64,000 bases of DNA from Granulicella tundricola MP5ACTX9 (GTDB lineage: Bacteria; Acidobacteriota; Terriglobia; Terriglobales; Acidobacteriaceae): assembly GCF_000178975.2 (NCBI RefSeq), contig NC_015064.1, positions 3,906,001-3,970,000 of the forward strand. Reading direction: 5' to 3'. Below are positions 33,782 to 41,749 of the stretch, piece by piece; position 1 is the first letter of the stretch; the number at the start of each line of letters is the position of its first letter. A program made the translations under genes and the position numbers. The notes under the pieces are model-generated. The model searched no databases, had not been told where the DNA came from, and saw nothing but the letters and a program-made list of their open reading frames with translations.

Positions 33782-34228
33782 TTAGATGAGCCGCGGATCG
33801 AAAGGCCGGTTGTAAATCTTGGTAATCCGAAGCTCCGGCGCTTGTGGGTGTAGCGGGTTGACGATCAGGTTCCAGGTTTCAGGCAGGAGGGCGCTGGGAA
33901 CTTCGAGCAGTAGAGTGCGTCGAGAGGCCAGCCATGCGTCGCCCTGCCGCTGGGTCGCGGTGGGATCTGCACGCCAGTTGGCTGGGAGCCCTGACTCTTC
34001 GAGACGTTCAAGCGAGAGGCCTTTAGGGGATTCGATGCGGAGGAGTTGAAAGTTGGCCGGACGATCTTCCGCGTCGATCTCCAGGTGGACAAGCGTTTCA
34101 AGCAGCGCGGTGGACGGGTGCCATGTGCAGTAGACGACCGGACGTCCGCGCGTGTGCCACCGGCCGGAGACATAGAGGCCGCCGGCACCATCGAGCGTGG
34201 CGTAGTTGCTGATGCGCCAGAAAAGCAT
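33782..34228 (-). CDS. RES-domain toxin (NAD+-degrading type)
   Basis: A 148-residue RES-domain protein. The conserved polar residues of the family are visible in FWRISNY (Arg near residue 5), the GGLYVSGRWHTRGRPVVYC segment with Arg and Tyr, and a late Ser/Glu region. Characterised members deplete NAD+ by phosphorolysis. The antitoxin gene sits two bases upstream, antitoxin first, the usual order for this pair. Confidence 0.9.
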   Translation of the reverse strand: MLFWRISNYATLDGAGGLYVSGRWHTRGRPVVYCTWHPSTALLETLVHLEIDAEDRPANFQLLRIESPKGLSLERLEESGLPANWRADPTATQRQGDAWLASRRTLLLEVPSALLPETWNLIVNPLHPQAPELRITKIYNRPFDPRLI

Positions 34229-34230
34229 GG

Positions 34231-34683
34231 CTAGGCGGCGAAGCCAAAATCGAGTTGGAGCAGCATCTCTTCGATCAGGCGTGCGCCGGCCTCGGTACGC
34301 AGGAGCTCCAGGGGTGTTCTTCCTTCAAAGCGGGTTTTGGGCTTACGAAGCCAGCGTGCGGCCTTTGCATCTTCTCCGAAGACCTCCTCAGCCAGGGAAG
34401 CGATGCGTGCCAGACGGACGGCCCGGTCCGATTCCTCATGCGTGAGGGCCTCATGGCGGGTGCGGCGATGCACGAGGGTTCGGCGTGGGAGGATGTAGTC
34501 GTAAATCTCCTCCGTGGTGATGCCATGGCTGGAGAGTGCGTCGACCGAGGTCAGGGGCAGGCGGGCCTCGACGAAGCGGGCAATATCCCGATCTGAGTCC
34601 AGCGGACTGACGCCCAGCTTGGACTCCAGGCGGCGATAGAAGACGGCGGGCTGGCGCTGCGGAATGGCTTGGACGGTCATCAT
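34231..34683 (-). CDS. ParS/Xre-type antitoxin (DUF2384)
   Basis: A 150-residue antitoxin of the Xre-MbcA-ParS kind. The start was set at one of two adjacent ATGs (34683, 34680) because AGAGGT lies just upstream; a longer frame to 34737 has no such site. The helical N-terminus ends in the RHEALTHEESDRAVRLARI segment and the C-terminal toxin-binding domain shows AEEVFGEDAKAARWL and GRTPLELLRTEAGARL, diagnostic of the family. It should bind the RES toxin and repress the operon. Confidence 0.88.
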   Translation of the reverse strand: MMTVQAIPQRQPAVFYRRLESKLGVSPLDSDRDIARFVEARLPLTSVDALSSHGITTEEIYDYILPRRTLVHRRTRHEALTHEESDRAVRLARIASLAEEVFGEDAKAARWLRKPKTRFEGRTPLELLRTEAGARLIEEMLLQLDFGFAA

Positions 34684-34751
34684 GGACCTCTGCGAGCAAC
34701 CTGCCATTACTTTACGGGCAATCTGCTCTAGCTGCAACGAAAATGAAATGG

Positions 34752-35927
34752 CTAGGCCGGTGGGCGGGCTCCGCGGAGTTTTCTGTTCAGGGGTTCGAAG
34801 AAGAAGTGTGAAACCAGCCAGCCTAACGGGACGGTCAGGAGCAGGATGCCGAGGTACCAGAGGGTGATGGGGCCCTTTTTGTAGTGGAGGTAAAGACTGA
34901 CGCCCCCGATGACGAGGAACTCGTGCGTGAGGTAAACCTCATAGCTGTGGCGGCCGAACCAACGGATGGGTGCGGTGAAGAGGCTGCCGCCGGTGCCCAG
35001 CAGGACGCTGCACAGCATAACCAGGCAGGTGCCGAGCATGAGGACGTCGTTATCCAGCGCACTGCGGCCGAGAAAACGCATGGCGGGGTGGAGCCAATGC
35101 CAGCGCGGCGCAAGAGCGATGAAAAGGATGAGGAGTGCGCCGAAGGTCTGGATCGCCAGAAGCGTTTTGTCTCCCACCTTGCGGCGGCCCAGCAGGTGGT
35201 TTGTGAGCAGAGCAGTCAGGCAGCCGAGGGCTATCGCGTCTGTGCCGCCGAGATAGGTCTTCTCCTGCCAGATGGGGTTGTAGGCGCTCCAGATTGCGCG
35301 GGCGAACGGGCCGATCACGACGAAACAGGTCAGCATCGCGATAAAGACGCACATGCCGTGCTTCCAGCGGAGCAGCAGCAGGCAGGCCAGCGGAAAGAAG
35401 AGATAGAACATCTCCTCCACGGAGAGCGACCAGAGGACGTCCCAGCAGGCGGGCAGATAGCCGTGGACGGCCTCGTACCAGTTGAGGTGGAAGGTCAGCG
35501 CGGAGAAGACTGCTCCGAGGAGTGAGGCCTTCTTGTGATTGATCTCAAACCCAGGGACGTGCAGGACGGCGAAGACGCTGAGAATGGCAAGGAGCAGCAT
35601 CAGCAAGGGCGCAATGCGGGCGAAGCGGATGCGGTAAAAGATGGCGGCTTTCATCTGCGCGAGCGAGCCGAAGCGCTTCAGCGACGTGAACGTGATGAGG
35701 AAGCCGGAGATGCAGAAGAAGACGGTGACGCCATAGTCGCCGTTATGGAAGAGCAGGTGGGCGAGCCAGGGTGGGACGGGCGGCTGGACCTTGATGTCAT
35801 TGAGCCAGAAGCGCAGCCAGGTGTGGAGTAGGACGACGGCGAGGATGGAAAGACCGCGAAGCAGGTCGATCGTGTCAAAGCGAGGTGTGGCGGCTCGGGT
35901 GGTTTCAGCGCGGGTGGTTTCAGCCAT
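34752..35927 (-). CDS. Acyltransferase-3 family membrane protein
   Basis: A 391-residue integral membrane O-acyltransferase (OafA/YrhL type) with about ten helices. The core motif at the start, DLLRGLSILAVVLLHTWLRF, carries the His likely to activate the acceptor; the SVEEMFYLFFP segment is typical. It probably acetylates a sugar of surface polysaccharide or lipid; substrate unknown. The first residues repeat AETTRAETTRA, a small tandem duplication of 15 bases. Confidence 0.88.
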   Translation of the reverse strand: MAETTRAETTRAATPRFDTIDLLRGLSILAVVLLHTWLRFWLNDIKVQPPVPPWLAHLLFHNGDYGVTVFFCISGFLITFTSLKRFGSLAQMKAAIFYRIRFARIAPLLMLLLAILSVFAVLHVPGFEINHKKASLLGAVFSALTFHLNWYEAVHGYLPACWDVLWSLSVEEMFYLFFPLACLLLLRWKHGMCVFIAMLTCFVVIGPFARAIWSAYNPIWQEKTYLGGTDAIALGCLTALLTNHLLGRRKVGDKTLLAIQTFGALLILFIALAPRWHWLHPAMRFLGRSALDNDVLMLGTCLVMLCSVLLGTGGSLFTAPIRWFGRHSYEVYLTHEFLVIGGVSLYLHYKKGPITLWYLGILLLTVPLGWLVSHFFFEPLNRKLRGARPPA

Positions 35928-35974
35928 GCCCCGATGCTACCGGGGCGATGGAGGCAGAGGAATAACGGAGCGGG

Positions 35975-36808
35975 TTACTTTGCGCTCTGTTTCAGGATCT
36001 CGTCGGCCTGCTTCAGGGTCTCGGCCGGGCTGATGCGGAAGTCGGTCTTGATCTCGTCTTCCTGGTCTCCGATGTTCTTGAAGAAGAGCGCGTGGCCGCT
36101 GAGGTGGACGCGCGATTCGGTCACCTGCCAGTGGCGCGGTGCGACCTCACGCCGCTCCACCTGGAAGCTGCCGCCCTTGTGCAGGCGGCCAAAGAGGCCA
36201 TAGCCGAACTTGACGTCGTCCACCAGCGCGCCCTTGATGGTGCGGATGCGCTTCTGCGGCAGCGAGATCACGATCTGCCCGGCGAGTGCGGAGAGCACAC
36301 GCTGCTCAAGTGTGGAAGGGTTGTAGTTGGGGTCGGGCTTGAAGTTGAGGTAGACCAGTTCGCCCTGCTCATGATCCAGCGTCCAGATAAATGCGACCGG
36401 CAGGAGCTTGAGGAAGTCTTCGGCCTGCTGGTCATCGTGGACGGAGTCTTTTTTTCGCTTGCGTTGGAGGTCCACGTTGGCCAGCAGAGCGTTGATGTTG
36501 GCGTCGTCCGCGCGGCGTTCATCCGGGTTCAGGGGGTGGCCGTTGTTTTCCAGGCGGCGCTGCAGCAGGCCTTCGGGGGTCTCGACGACGAGGTTCAGGG
36601 TGTCGTGATCGGGCGTGGTGTCGTGATCGCGGTAGATGAAGGCGGTGTGGTCGGTGCGGTTGGCGTTGAGCTCAGACTGGACGGCGGCGGAGACAAGACC
36701 CTTGGGGTCTTTGAGATCCTGCGCCTGCGCGCCGGCGGTGAGGAGGCTCAGGAGCAGGGGCAGAAGGGCTGCGGTGCGGCGCAGTGTGCGGATTGCGTCT
36801 GGCATCAA
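35975..36808 (-). CDS. Exported protein of unknown function
   Basis: A 277-residue protein with a signal peptide (LLPLLLSLLTAGAQAQ). The mature part has mixed alpha/beta text with a tract of charged residues (QRKRKKDSVHDDQQAEDF) and a conserved-looking end EIKTDFRISPAETLKQADEIL. I recognise it only as a type of hypothetical protein frequent in acidobacteria. It sits between the acyltransferase and an FAD oxidoreductase on the same strand, with room for its own promoter. Confidence 0.65.
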   Translation of the reverse strand: MMPDAIRTLRRTAALLPLLLSLLTAGAQAQDLKDPKGLVSAAVQSELNANRTDHTAFIYRDHDTTPDHDTLNLVVETPEGLLQRRLENNGHPLNPDERRADDANINALLANVDLQRKRKKDSVHDDQQAEDFLKLLPVAFIWTLDHEQGELVYLNFKPDPNYNPSTLEQRVLSALAGQIVISLPQKRIRTIKGALVDDVKFGYGLFGRLHKGGSFQVERREVAPRHWQVTESRVHLSGHALFFKNIGDQEDEIKTDFRISPAETLKQADEILKQSAK

Positions 36809-36882
36809 GTTCCTCTGGGTCCCCTTGGCTGCAAGGGAGTCAACTACGACTGGTTTAGACGCAATTCTATCGGGTCCGGGTG

Positions 36883-38301
36883 TCAGGACCGAGAGCGGGG
36901 GTGGTTAGCAGTTTGAGACCTCAGGGCAGCGCGCGCGGCGTGGAAGCCGGCCATGCCGTGGACGCCGCCGCCGGGAGGCGTGGAGGCGCCGCAGAGGAAG
37001 AGGTTCGGCAGCGGCGTGCCGTAGAGACTCGGGGTGGGGCGGAAGAGAAGTTGTGACGGGGTCATGGCGCCGCCGGAGAGATCGCCGCCGATCAGGTTGG
37101 GGTTCCAGCGCTCGAGCGCCGCAGGTGGTGAGACGGTGCGGGCTAGGACGACATCCTGGAACTCCGGGGCGAAGCGGGTGATCTGGGCTTCAAGCGCGGC
37201 CAGATGGTCGGCTGTACTGCCGTTAGGGACGTGGCAATACGCCCAGGCGGTGTGCTTGCCCTCCGGTGCGCGGGTGGGATCGAAGAGGGATGGCTGGACC
37301 AAGAGAACAAAGGGCTTGTCAGCATTGAAACCGCGTTCGGAGGCGGCGATCTCTTCCAGCGTGCCGCCCAGATGGACGGTGGCGGAGCGGAGACATTCCT
37401 TCGCGGTCCAAGGGATGGGCGCGCTGAGGGCGTAGTCGACCTTGAACGCGCCTGCGCCGTACCGGAAGGACTCGAGTTGGGTCCGGTAGGCGTGGGGCAG
37501 CGTCGGGCCGGCGATCTGGAGGAGCTGGCGGGGGGTGATGTCGGCCAGGGTCAGGGTGTCGGGAAGCTGGGTGAGGGTGTTGATCTCGTGGTTGAGTTCC
37601 ACGCGGCCGCTGAGCGATTGCAGGTGCGCGATCAGCGCGTCGGTCAGGGTCTGGGCTCCTCCGGCCAGGATGGGCCAGCCCACGGCGTGACCCGCTGCCA
37701 TCAGGACCAGCGCCACGGCGGCGGTGCCGGGCATCTCGAGTGGCTGGACGGAGTGCGCGGCCATGCCGGCGAAGAGTGCTCGGGCGCGGGGACCCTTGAA
37801 GCGGGAACGGGCCAGCGAGGCGGCGGGCAGGGGGGCGCTGAGTCCGAAACGTGCGAGGAGAAGCGGGTGCTTCGGGATGTGCTGGATGGGGCCGAGGAGG
37901 TCTACAATCAGGCGCGGAAAGGCGTCGGCGATGGGCTCGATCAGCGAGCGATACTTGCGGGCGTCGGCGGCGTCCAGGTTCTCGATGGTGTCGGCGAGTG
38001 AACGCTCGAGCAGGACGGCGGTGCCGTCGTCCAGCGGGTGGGCGCAGGCGGCGGGTGGTTGGACCCACGGAATGGGGACCTCAAAGGGCAGCGAGTTGAA
38101 GAAGGGGCTGGCGATGCCGAGTGGATAAGCCGAGGAGCCGAGATCGTGGCGGAAGCCGGGCAGGGTGATCTCGCCGGTGGAGCAGCCGCCGCCGGCCTGC
38201 GCGTTGCGCTCGTAGACCGTGGTTTCAAGCCCCGCCTGTGCCAGAGTGATGGCGGCAGAGAGGCCGTTGGGTCCGGAGCCGATGATGGAGGCGGTGGGCA
38301 T
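36883..38301 (-). CDS. FAD-dependent oxidoreductase, phytoene-dehydrogenase-like
   Basis: A 472-residue COG1233-type flavoprotein. The start at 38301 places the dinucleotide-binding motif SIIGSGPNGLSAAITLAQAG at once after the Met, as in the family; the longer frame to 38544 would add a low-complexity extension. The second flavin motif is near the C-terminus (FLCGASTPPGGGVHGMAG). Related enzymes desaturate carotenoids, retinoids or other isoprenoids; no carotenoid genes are nearby, so the substrate is open. Confidence 0.88.
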   Translation of the reverse strand: MPTASIIGSGPNGLSAAITLAQAGLETTVYERNAQAGGGCSTGEITLPGFRHDLGSSAYPLGIASPFFNSLPFEVPIPWVQPPAACAHPLDDGTAVLLERSLADTIENLDAADARKYRSLIEPIADAFPRLIVDLLGPIQHIPKHPLLLARFGLSAPLPAASLARSRFKGPRARALFAGMAAHSVQPLEMPGTAAVALVLMAAGHAVGWPILAGGAQTLTDALIAHLQSLSGRVELNHEINTLTQLPDTLTLADITPRQLLQIAGPTLPHAYRTQLESFRYGAGAFKVDYALSAPIPWTAKECLRSATVHLGGTLEEIAASERGFNADKPFVLLVQPSLFDPTRAPEGKHTAWAYCHVPNGSTADHLAALEAQITRFAPEFQDVVLARTVSPPAALERWNPNLIGGDLSGGAMTPSQLLFRPTPSLYGTPLPNLFLCGASTPPGGGVHGMAGFHAARAALRSQTANHPRSRS

Positions 38302-38376
38302 ACTGGGCTGGAGAGATTGTAGAAGGTTGAGAGTTGTCGTGGAGCGAAGAGGCGCTGGGGCCGTCAGCCGCATCTC

Positions 38377-38583
38377 ATGGGCATGCGTCTGCTCCCCCGC
38401 AAACCCAGCCTTGCTTTCGGTGCCCTCGCCACCGGTGCTCTGGCCATCGGTGCCACGGCTATCGGTGCGTTGGCCATCGGCACGCTCGCCATCCGCCGTC
38501 TGCGCCTGATGGAAGCGCGCATCGACCATCTGCACATCGACCACCTCACCGTGGACACGCTGGAGGTCCGGAACTCGGATTAG
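38377..38583 (+). CDS. Small A-I-G repeat protein
   Basis: A 68-residue protein built of short repeats: GALATGALAIGATAIGALAIG then TLAIRRLRL, then a second half with hydrophobic residues every few positions (IDHLHIDHLTVDTLEV). This looks like a tiny membrane-inserting or solenoid-like segment with a five-residue period and an alternating polar end. Similar small AIG/ALG-repeat proteins occur in many proteobacteria and have no known role. No strong ribosome site, so the start is uncertain; divergent from the flavoprotein gene. Confidence 0.5.
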   Translation: MGMRLLPRKPSLAFGALATGALAIGATAIGALAIGTLAIRRLRLMEARIDHLHIDHLTVDTLEVRNSD

Positions 38584-38878
38584 CTCGAAATCTTGTCAAG
38601 CCCCCAACTCATCAAAAATTCGCTTATCTCCTTCAATCGAAAAGAGATAAAAGTTGAAAATAGTTGGCATATTCACTCCACGCAAAAGCCTACAATGGAA
38701 GTAGGGATTAAAAGCAAAGCATCGCCGGGGTATACTTCTAACTCGTTTTGAATGAATACTTTGCGTATAAGTCGTTTGCTTCAAATACTTTGCGAACGTC
38801 CACGATCTAAACATAATCGAATCAAGACTTTAGATAAAAACATACGGGAGTGGGGAGACCCATCTCGCAGGAACCTGA
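38584..38878. promoter_or_regulatory. AT-rich upstream region of hemH
   Basis: The 295 bases before hemH hold no gene and are AT-rich. They contain an inverse copy of the GCAAAGTATTCAT repeat (38741-38794) and should hold the hemH promoter; AGGA at about 38869 is the ribosome site. I could not fix a -35/-10 pair with confidence. Confidence 0.45.
38741..38794 (-). repeat. GCAAAGTATTCAT-type intergenic repeat, copy B
   Basis: Read on the minus strand: GCAAAGTATTTGAAGC, AAACGACTTATAC, GCAAAGTATTCATTC, AAAACGAGTTA. It follows the same order of half-units as copy A (26189-26247). It ends about 85 bases before the hemH start codon. Confidence 0.6.
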
Positions 38879-39934
38879 ATGTCTCAGCCTGACGCCATCC
38901 TCCTTCTCGCCCATGGAACCCCGGACGTGCTCTCCGAGATGGCCGAGTATCTGTCCAAGGTCACCAATGGCCGCCCGCTTCCGGCCGCCGTCGTAGAAGA
39001 GCTGCAACACCGTTACGCGGAGATCGGCCTGCAGGAGACGCCGCTACCGGACGGGCCGCCGCTCACCCGGCTGACCCTCCAGCAGAGCCGCATGCTCGCG
39101 GACGAGCTTGAAATTCCGGTCTACGTCGGCATGCGCAACTGGCACCCGTACATCGCGGACGTCGTGACGCAGATGCGTGCCGATGGCGTCCGCCACTTCA
39201 AGGCCATCTGCCTGGCGCCGCAGAACAGCCGCACTTCGGTCGGGCTCTACCGCTCCGTTACCGCGAAGGCCGCGGCGGAAGAACCGGCAATGCAGATGGA
39301 CTTCGTCGCCGGTTGGGCCGAGCATCCGCTCCTCGCAGCAGCCTTCGCTGAGCGCCTCTGGCCCGCATGGGCCGAAGCCTGCGCCACCACAGGCAGACGT
39401 GTCCCCGTCCTCTTCACCGCCCACTCCGTTCCCTGCCGCACCATCATGATGGGCACGGTCCAGAGCGCCACCAGCCCCAGCGCGGAGCCGGGCCGCCCCG
39501 TTCCGGCTGAGGGCATCCAGAACTACGGCGCACGCACCGAGCCCGACCCCTACCCGGTCGAGGCCAAGCGCACCGCCGCCTTGGTCGCGCAGGCGTTGGC
39601 CCCCGTCGGCATGACGGACCGGGACTGGTACTTCGCCTTCCAGAGCCAGGGTGTGGCCGGGGGGCCGTGGATCGGCCCGACCGTCGAAGACACCTTCAAG
39701 GCGCTGGTGGCGGAGGGTCATACGGCAGTCGTCATGCAGCCCATCGGCTTTCTCTGCGATCACGTCGAGATCTTGTACGACATCGACATCGCGTTCGCGG
39801 AGACGGGCCGGGAACTGGGGCTGAAGGTCTCCCGCGCCGAAAGTCTCAACGCCTCAGAGCCACTGATCCGCGCCTTGAAGACGATCGCCGAAGGCACGTA
39901 CAAGGCTGACGTGGAAGAGCTCGCGGGCGCATGA
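38879..39934 (+). CDS. hemH: Ferrochelatase
   Basis: A 351-residue ferrochelatase that inserts iron into a porphyrin or coproporphyrin at the end of haem synthesis. The catalytic His lies in FTAHSVP, and the second signature is WIGPTVEDTFKAL followed by PIGFLCDHVEILYDID. Its stop overlaps the ATG of the porphyrinogen oxidase gene (ATGA), so the two are translated as a pair, which suits the coproporphyrin-dependent route used by several phyla; the substrate choice is inferred. Confidence 0.93.
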   Translation: MSQPDAILLLAHGTPDVLSEMAEYLSKVTNGRPLPAAVVEELQHRYAEIGLQETPLPDGPPLTRLTLQQSRMLADELEIPVYVGMRNWHPYIADVVTQMRADGVRHFKAICLAPQNSRTSVGLYRSVTAKAAAEEPAMQMDFVAGWAEHPLLAAAFAERLWPAWAEACATTGRRVPVLFTAHSVPCRTIMMGTVQSATSPSAEPGRPVPAEGIQNYGARTEPDPYPVEAKRTAALVAQALAPVGMTDRDWYFAFQSQGVAGGPWIGPTVEDTFKALVAEGHTAVVMQPIGFLCDHVEILYDIDIAFAETGRELGLKVSRAESLNASEPLIRALKTIAEGTYKADVEELAGA

Positions 39935-41238
39935 AGCGGATCGCCATCATCGGCGGCGGTATCGCTGGGCTGACCTGCGCGTGGCAGCTCCACCAGCTCG
40001 GCCAGCCGTTTACGCTGTACGAGGCCACCCCTCGCCTGGGCGGAACCGTCCGCACCCTCCACCGCGACGGGTTCACGATCGAGCAGGGGCCGGATGGGTG
40101 GGTCACGGAAAAACCGTGGGCCGCGGAGCTCGCGCGCGATCTTGGCCTGGGAGATGAGCTCACGCCATCGAACGACGCCGGCCGGGTCACCTGGATCGTC
40201 CGCGATAACAAACTGATGGCGATGCCCGACGGCATGCGCATGATGGTCCCCACGGACCTGCTTGCACTGGAAGGCTCACCGCTCTTCAGCGATGAAGCTC
40301 GCGCAGCCTACGCCGCCGAGCCAGCCCGCGCAGAAGAGCTACGCGCTGCCGCACCGGACCAGGACGAGTCCATCGCAGCCTTCGTGCTGCGCCACTACGG
40401 CCACGAGGTCCTGAATGCGGTGGCCGCGCCGCTGCTGGCCGGGGTCTTCGGCGGAGACGTCTGGAAGCTGAGCGTACGGGCTGTGATGCCGCGCTTCGTT
40501 GAGATGGAGCGGCAGCACGGCTCGCTGATCACGGCTCTGCAATCGCTTGTCCGGCGCGATAGTCCGAGTATCTTTACGACTCTGGCCTCGGGTCTCGGGA
40601 CGTTGATTGACCGCATGGCGGCGGCTTTGCCTGCCGGCTCGGTCCGGATGAGTGCGCCGATCAACTCGATCCCGGACAGCGATCACATCATCCTGGCCAC
40701 GCCGGCACACGTGATTCGAACGCTGCTGCGCGGGCTGGCTCCGGAGCGCGCGGTCGAGTTGCTGCCTGCGGAGGCGTCGTCCGCGGTGCTGGTGGCGCTG
40801 GCCTTTGACGAGGAGTTTGCGCTGCCCGCAGGCTTCGGCTTTCTGGTGCCGCACTCCGAGCCCTCGCAGTTGCTGGCCGCGACGTTCGTGGACCAGAAGT
40901 TTCCCGGGCGAGTGCCTCCGGGCAAGCGCCTTCTCCGCGCCTTCTTCGGCGGTGCAAATGGTCTGGCGCTGACGTCGCTCGATGATGGAGCGCTTGCTGC
41001 GCTGGCTCATGCGGAGCTGGTCAGGATTCTCGGGCCGCTGCCTGTGCCGGCTTTCTCAACCGTGCAGCGTTGGCCGTTGAGCCTGCCGCAGTATGAGGTC
41101 GGCCACCTGGACCGGATGACTGAGTTGGCGGGGCTGCTGCCGTCGAACGTCCACTTGCTCGGGAATGCATATCGAGGCGTCGGCTTGCCGGACCTGATCC
41201 GCGATGCCCGCGCACTGGCGCGTCAGCTTACGAGCTGA
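39931..41238 (+). CDS. hemY: Protoporphyrinogen/coproporphyrinogen III oxidase (HemY/HemG-type)
   Basis: A 435-residue FAD-dependent, oxygen-using oxidase. FAD motif AIIGGGIAGLTCAWQL at the start, RLGGTVRTL and EQGPDGWVTEKP early, and the C-terminal flavin motif around HLLGNAYRGVGLPDLI. It makes the porphyrin that the preceding ferrochelatase uses. Overlaps hemH by four bases; its 3' end overlaps the convergent 2H phosphoesterase gene by 11. Confidence 0.93.
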   Translation: MKRIAIIGGGIAGLTCAWQLHQLGQPFTLYEATPRLGGTVRTLHRDGFTIEQGPDGWVTEKPWAAELARDLGLGDELTPSNDAGRVTWIVRDNKLMAMPDGMRMMVPTDLLALEGSPLFSDEARAAYAAEPARAEELRAAAPDQDESIAAFVLRHYGHEVLNAVAAPLLAGVFGGDVWKLSVRAVMPRFVEMERQHGSLITALQSLVRRDSPSIFTTLASGLGTLIDRMAAALPAGSVRMSAPINSIPDSDHIILATPAHVIRTLLRGLAPERAVELLPAEASSAVLVALAFDEEFALPAGFGFLVPHSEPSQLLAATFVDQKFPGRVPPGKRLLRAFFGGANGLALTSLDDGALAALAHAELVRILGPLPVPAFSTVQRWPLSLPQYEVGHLDRMTELAGLLPSNVHLLGNAYRGVGLPDLIRDARALARQLTS

Positions 41239-41749
41239 AGGTATAGGTGGCGGCGAGCTCCCATGGGCCGCCGAGGTATCGCCAAAGCTGCAAGCCGGTC
41301 GCCTGCACGTCGAACTCGCGGAATTCAAGTTCGAGCTTTAATTTGAGCTCGCGTGCTTCTTCACCGGAGGCCTTGTTCTGCACGACGACGTGCGGCCAGA
41401 ACTTCTGCTTGTCTTGCGCGGTCAGGTGTTCCGCAAAGCCGGTGGAAAGCTGGCGATGAATCGCCTGTAATTCATCAGAGTGAAGGCTGTACGCGACGCC
41501 TCGGCCAAGCGAACGAAGACCGGTGACTCGCATGGTGAAGCTCTCTTGGACAGCCGCGCTCGCCACGTAGGCCTGGACCGCTTCAGTCTGCGGGAGCTTG
41601 TGGAACAGCGTGAGATGAGCCGCGATCTGGTTGAGCTTCGGTGGGTAGTGCGCCTTGCGGAGACGGTCGAAGAGATCCTGTGACGCTGGATCGAGCGCAA
41701 GCGTGAGGATGTAGGAAGCGTTGGAGTGCGCGGCTACTTGCGCTTCCAA
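41228..41749 (-). CDS. 2H-phosphoesterase-like (LigT/2'-5' RNA ligase) protein
   Basis: A 173-residue protein of the two-histidine phosphoesterase fold. The first motif, His45-Leu-Thr (AAHLTLFHKL), is standard. The second, His120-Val-Val (WPHVVVQNK), keeps the His but has Val where Thr is usual. It may open or close cyclic phosphates on RNA or nucleotides. It overlaps the end of cysS by 16 bases, so it is translated with cysS, a possible hint at tRNA-related work. Confidence 0.75.
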   Translation of the reverse strand: MEAQVAAHSNASYILTLALDPASQDLFDRLRKAHYPPKLNQIAAHLTLFHKLPQTEAVQAYVASAAVQESFTMRVTGLRSLGRGVAYSLHSDELQAIHRQLSTGFAEHLTAQDKQKFWPHVVVQNKASGEEARELKLKLELEFREFDVQATGLQLWRYLGGPWELAATYTFSS

